DNA of 64,000 bases from Cryptomeria japonica (Eukaryota; Streptophyta; Pinopsida; Cupressales; Cupressaceae), in the NCBI RefSeq assembly GCF_030272615.1, contig NC_081412.1, positions 144,483,247 to 144,547,246 of the forward strand. The letters run 5' to 3'. Made by a program: the position numbers and the translations under genes. Under the pieces are notes generated by a model. It searched no databases, was not told the origin of the DNA, and was given only the letters and a program-made list of their open reading frames with translations. Shown here in pieces: positions 59,441 to 64,000 of the stretch (its first letter is position 1; every line of letters begins with the position of its first letter).

Positions 59441-61011
59441 ACACACTTTGGCTACTTCTTGTGAGAAAGAGAGAGTCATGGATTACCTCTTAGGGTTTCT
59501 ATTCCTTTGCTGCAAATGAGGGAGAGGAATGATTCAAAATGCAATTTAACTTAAAGTGCCAATAAGCAAGCAAACCCTAATTTGGAAATGCAAAACATAA
59601 AACAACTGATAAACTACTAAAAAGTACAGATTAGGAAGCAAAATTAGAGGTAAACATGTGTCTGAAATCTGAGTTAAAATGTCTGGGACCAAGGTGCCAC
59701 ACCACTGTCATGATTCTGCAAGTCTGAAGTTGCAACTGAAAGACTGGATTCTATGATCTGCAAACTACTGCATTGCCAAATTCTGTTGAAAATAGGTAAG
59801 ACCAAGGCACCACGCCCCTATCCTGGGTAGGACCAGGGAGCCACGCCTTTTTCCTAGGGGTTTCTAATGATTTTTTAACCCCAGGATAGCCTTTGTGTGC
59901 TCTATCAGTCTTCAAACTTTCAGCGACGCTCGGATTTGAACCTATACTTGTAGCTAAAAAAGAGGGTTTTGGGTGGCTATGTAGGGTTTTGCCTTAGTCA
60001 AACCCCTATTTTGGTGATTTCCACATTAACAAATAGTTGATAATGTACTGAAAATTTGTGTTCTAGAATCTTGTGTGTGTGCAAGATCCTAAAATGAAAG
60101 CAAACAATCTAGAGCAACCCTAAAGAGTAAACCCTAATTGCTTATAATTGACAAAGTAAATTCTCTAAACCCATGATGCAAAGTGATCTAAAGAATGAAT
60201 ATAAATCAAAATGAAGCTCATATAAAGACATGGAAATAACATGAAACCATACCCAACCCCAAGGGAGAGGTACAACCAATCTTCAGTCAGTGATCTCCTA
60301 TTGTTCTCCTACATCTTCAAAAGCCCCCAATTGATGAAATGATGCTTGTTGAATGTTTGATGGATGAATGTTGAATTTTGTTGAAGACTTCAAAGATCTA
60401 CTCTTTTGCTGCAAAGAATTCTCTTTATGCTCCAAAAACCTGCTCTTAGATTCTTAGAAGAAGACCCCTTCAAATGAAGAAAGAGAGCTCTTAAGTATGA
60501 AACCCTAGATCTTAATTTCATGTTTAGGCCAACATAGGATTTGGATTTCCTGCTAATCTTTTGGAGTTAAGAATTATTATATCATAGAATTATGCTCTTT
60601 AAATTTCGAGAAAAAGTTGAGGACCATGTGCACTTTCAACATGGTTCAACCAACTTTTCACCAAATTTTCAGGGTCGTTAGATATGATGATATTAGAGCA
60701 GATCCCAAAGTTACAAATGATTTTGAGATGTTTTGATATGCTAAATTGGGCCTTAAAGGTTGAAATAAGACATAATTAGGGTTTATGATTAAATGATTTA
60801 TTGAAGGAATAAAAAGGGGCACAACTTAGGATAAAGGGCACAATTTTATAACATGTGAAGAGGTGAAATATGAATTTAGATTTAATTAAATTAATTAATT
60901 AAATGCTTAAAAGAGATTAGAAATTCAAGATGCAAAACACACTAAGGTGGGTGCTAAACTAAGTGTGAAATTGTACAATCCTAGAAAGGGTGTACAATCT
61001 AAGATACTACA
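59440..61011 (-). repeat. Element F 3' LTR (low boundary uncertain)
   Basis: The high end is exact: TGTAGTATC on the minus strand next to the purine tract at 61012. Blocks shared with the C LTR, in the same order, are a GGACC/GGTCC cluster with GCCACGCC (59690-59860), the GGGTTTTGCC...CAAACCCC stretch (59980-60020), and GAAAAAGTTGAGGACCATG near 60610. The low end is not resolved and may lie nearer 59000. Confidence 0.6.
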
Positions 61012-61026
61012 TTTAGCCCCCACTTT
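61012..61026 (-). promoter_or_regulatory. Polypurine tract of element F
   Basis: The minus strand reads AAAGTGGGGGCTAAA, identical over 15 bases to the tract of element C, directly before TGTAG. Confidence 0.85.
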
Positions 61027-61500
61027 AGTGGTCATATCACACTACGTGCATATGCAAGATAAAGTACAGAAAAAGTAAACATCATTTGAAACAAGGATAT
61101 ATCCATAAGTTGTCGGACGAAGCCCCCAACGGTATCTATAGTAAACAGTTAGGACCCGCAACCTACAAAACCACATGTTAGATCACAAAATCACCTAATG
61201 CTTACTAAGGAAGGTGATGAAATTTGTGTGTATCTATATGCCCCCCTTGTTGCGGCTTGCTTATTAGTGAGGTGAAATAGGGTATCATGTTTACCACAAT
61301 GAATTGTGATAAAATCTTGATGAATATGTTCACAACAAGGCTCAGTTGTACATCCAAGCACTTTATGGAACTAATATGACGTGAGAGAGAGAATTCACAA
61401 TTTCAAAGCCATTGACAATGCAAAAATAAGAGCTCTCTAGCTCAAGATATGATAAATTAAAGGAAAAGTGTAGAAATTAGGGTTTTTAACTTAAAAGCAT
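61027..61500 (-). mobile_element. Element F internal 3' end
   Basis: Noncoding. It retains GGGGGCTTCG and GGGGGGCATA landmarks of the C 3' region on the minus strand. It fades out between about 61400 and 61560, where the PMD gene begins on the plus strand. The rest of F is not in view. Confidence 0.55.
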
Positions 61501-61633
61501 AAAAAGAAAAAGTGTATAGCTCATAAATATGAAAGCGACACCTTCATTTTCTACTTTTTGACTTTTTGACACTATTCACTATAGAGGAGCCCACTTATTC
61601 GCCATCATGCCTCGACACTGACTCGAGCGACCT

Positions 61634-62977
61634 ATGTGGATGGAGATCCTGCCCCATTCTGTACTCACCGATGAACCCTTGGATGAGGTGAGTTGACTTG
61701 TCATAGACTCATCTTTGACTTTTTATGTTTGCACTGAATTGGATGTTGAATGATGTCATTTCCAACATCATGCTCGTGCCCCTTATTTGGGCACCATGGT
61801 CTCCTAGATCGCCATGGTCCTCCATGGGCGCCCTGGTCCCATGAGGGCGCCCTGGTCCTCCTAGGGCACCCTCGTCCCACCTAGGCACCTTGGTCCCAAG
61901 GGGACGCCCTGGTCCCTTCTCGAGGCAACCAAAGGGTGCATGGGATTAGGCGTCAGACAGATAGAATAGATTGATGATGTTTTATGTTGGATGATTATGA
62001 TCAATGATTGATTACTAATGATTTGATGTTTCAATTTGCATATTCTTCCATACATTCATGAGCACACTACTGGTCACACCTTTTGGAGCCTTTAGAATTA
62101 GATTTTGAGGCTCACACCGGAGGATAGAGAGTTACTTCACATTGTAGGCTTATGTTATACGATGACTATGCCTACCATTAGGTTTCATCCTTTGATGCTA
62201 ATGGCATTGATGGAGAGGTGGGATGTAGATACCTTGACATTCCTCCTACATGTGGGGGAGATGACGGTTACCCTTGAGTATGTATACCATATTCTGCGCC
62301 TTCCCATCAGGGGAGAGACTGTTAGATATCGATATGATCACTTTGCTACCGAGTACAGGAGGGAGCAGGTCTACTGCGTAGGGAGAGTGATGCTCGACAA
62401 GACAAGGGGCCGCATCATGGTCAATTATCTCCTACACCCTACCAGCGAGGTTCCACTAGTGAGGCAGCTCATGATTGCTACCATTGCATTAGTTGTGTGC
62501 CCCAATGGGTGCAACACCCACATGCATGGAGGTCTCACCTACATGATTCAGGCTATGGAGAGACATCAAAGAGTATACTCTTGGGGTCAGAGCATGGTTG
62601 CACATCTCTATCATGACCTTGGAGAGTTTGTGTTTGGACACAGGTGCAGTCCAATGACCTACACACTACTACAGGTGTGGATATTTGATCATATTACATG
62701 CACTAGGCCTATTGGAGTCCCTACAGACTTAGTTCCAGAGCAACCTAGGGTATTTTCTTATCCACTTACCCATGAGTGGCGGTTTAGGGATCTACTACAT
62801 TTGAGATTGAGTCTGGATAGAATGATAGTAGGTATAGTCATATGGAGACCTTACCTCAAGATGTATATGTGGGTAGGGATACACAGGCAGTTATTTTGCA
62901 TGCAGAGAAACCGTCTACTAGAGGGCTGGTATAGTCACATAGTCATTCCCTTCTACTTCGACCGACTCCGGTGGTAG
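61634..62977 (+). pseudogene. Plant mobile domain (PMD) gene, two exons, premature stop
   Basis: Proposed exon 1 is 61634-61687 (ATG; MWMEILPHSVLTDEPLDE), followed by GTGAGT. The intron 61688-62101 ends in AATTAG. Exon 2 starts at 62102 and joins in phase, giving DEILRLTPEDRELLHIVGL. Exon 2 is open for about 290 codons: MALMERWDVDTLTFLL, HVGEMTVTLEYVYHILRLPI, SWGQSMVAHLYHDLGE, LLQVWIFDHI, IWRPYLKMYMW. These are the standard PMD blocks. The product ends DRLRW-TAG, and the next codons FGFEQCVP match the family's RQFG block, so the TAG probably replaces Gln. PMD proteins are tied to Mutator-like and gypsy elements and, in some plants, to transposon silencing. No transposase is visible nearby. 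Confidence 0.72.
61792..61921. repeat. 19-bp GC-rich tandem repeat in the PMD intron
   Basis: About seven units close to CGCCCTGGTCCCNNNAGGG, period 19 with one 18-base unit. The same CGCCCTGGTCC words form the GGTCC clusters of the C LTRs and a looser version in the F LTR. Confidence 0.8.
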
Positions 62978-64000
62978 TTTGGGTTTGAGCAGTGTGTTCC
63001 TACTGATGTGCCTATTTAGACTTGATGAAATAGAGTGCTATTGATGAAAGTTTATCTCTCTCTATGCAACTAGAAACCAAGAATGCCACTCCCTTAACTA
63101 GCATTTAATGAAAGACCTTATCATGTCTACACATATCCCTAATTATTTGTAGATAGCACATAGATCACAGTGAAGGGCAAGATGACATGAGGACCTATTC
63201 GGCCCCATTCGAATGGAGATGGAGATCTGGCGAGATACAAAGAGATCTTTGCGAGAGAGATTAGAAGACAAAGCATGATCTAGCAGCATCTCAAACAGAG
63301 GCAATCACATACTATGGGATTATGATGGAGAGGGATTGCAAGAGCTCCTTGCAAAGTCACTCACATTTTGTATCGCGATATACACCCATGGGCCCATCCC
63401 CACAGCTAGATCTAGAGGGGACATCTAGTCACCATCCTCCAGCTACTAGTCCTTGGGAGAGAAGATGACTCTGCTTTATTAGGAGACATTTTTTGATGTA
63501 TATATATTTATTTATGTTGATTTTATATCTCAAACATGTTATTTTAATATTTAAACCATGTATGCATTGCTTAGACTAAAAGTAACACATTTGGTGATGA
63601 ACATGTATGTCTAATTTAATTTCCACATGATTGATTTCTCAATGCTTCATGATTAAATTGATACATATGTGATTTAATTAAATAACTAAGTATTTAATTA
63701 AATGATACTTTGATGATGTAGAAGAGAAATGTGTTAAGATTAAGAACTATATGACTAATGTGATTTAATTAACTCTAGATAAATACAACATGATATAGTC
63801 CTACTTAACACATAAGAAATTGTATAACATGCTAGCACATATAAAATATAAATCTATTACAATTTACATAAATGAATCCAAGACAAACAATAGAGTAAAG
63901 GAACATGTTTGTCAAGAATGAAGTAATGTAGACTAAACAATACAATATCATTTAATACCACATACTTTAATGAAGATATGCTAACACATTATCCAATTTT
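62978..64000. other. Region downstream of the PMD gene
   Basis: 62978-63020 still reads as PMD sequence after the stop. 63180-63480 is less AT-rich and could hold a lost 3' exon, but I cannot support a frame. 63480-64000 is AT-rich with nothing recognised. Confidence 0.4.

Noticed and set aside
61861-62055. Minus-strand frame over the 19-bp repeat
   Set aside because: It is generated by the tandem repeat within the proposed intron.
63180-63480. A third PMD exon
   Set aside because: The base composition is suggestive, but I could not find splice sites and a frame that continue the PMD protein convincingly.

Overview
This window looks like intergenic DNA from a plant with a large, repeat-packed nuclear genome. 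Every coding trace I can support belongs to a plant-type retroelement or to a plant mobile domain (PMD) gene: Ty1/copia and Ty3/gypsy elements with tRNA-iMet-like primer sites, Tat-type gag, a plant L1 with DUF4283/zinc-knuckle ORF1 and a C-terminal RNase H. I see no ordinary host gene, rRNA, tRNA or CRISPR. A conifer or other gymnosperm is a reasonable guess, but the sequence alone does not prove it.

Layout. (1) 1-11497, minus strand: a decayed Tat-lineage Ty3/gypsy element (protease region, RNase H, RT, RNase H, integrase, then a 3' region). Its 3' region holds an array of degenerate 34-bp palindromes (1565-2691) and a further minus-strand reading frame (1447 to 1) that resembles PMD-like retroelement proteins. 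A deletion-derivative gypsy element G (6001-10020, TSD CCTTG) sits inside it. (2) 11498-55046, minus strand: one old copia element, A, of about 4.8 kb cut into four pieces. Three LTR elements landed in it: copia B (12286-27716, TSD ACATA), copia D (27768-43351, TSD CTAAT/CCAAT) and the non-autonomous copia-like E (43611-51338, TSD AGAAA). B has a young Tat-like gag-pro element C inside one LTR (18978-26745, TSD AAAAC). D carries an L1 LINE in its 3' LTR (35726-43209, 20-bp TSD) and a 992-bp terminal-inverted-repeat element in its RNase H (33013-34004, TSD AAGA). Target duplications and the continuity of A's protein across the gaps support this order.

(3) 55063-58809: a gag-pro-only gypsy element H (TSD TATCA). 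(4) About 59000-61500: the 3' end, on the minus strand, of a relative of C (element F), recognised by an identical 15-nt polypurine tract. (5) 61634-62977: a probable two-exon PMD gene, now ended by a likely nonsense mutation, with a 19-bp GC-rich tandem repeat in its intron. (6) 62978-64000: AT-rich, nothing recognised.

The most interesting theme is that PMD-like or PMD-resembling proteins occur in four separate contexts: downstream of the Tat pol, as a third ORF at the 3' end of the L1, in place of pol in element E, and as the free-standing PMD gene. The L1 is arranged as ORF1-ORF2-ORF3, with an ATGA stop/start overlap at the first junction and a 20-nt overlap at the second. All three ORFs lie inside one 20-bp target duplication, so ORF3 was part of the inserted RNA. 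Three elements (C, E, H) keep gag but lack RT and integrase, so they would have depended on other elements to move.
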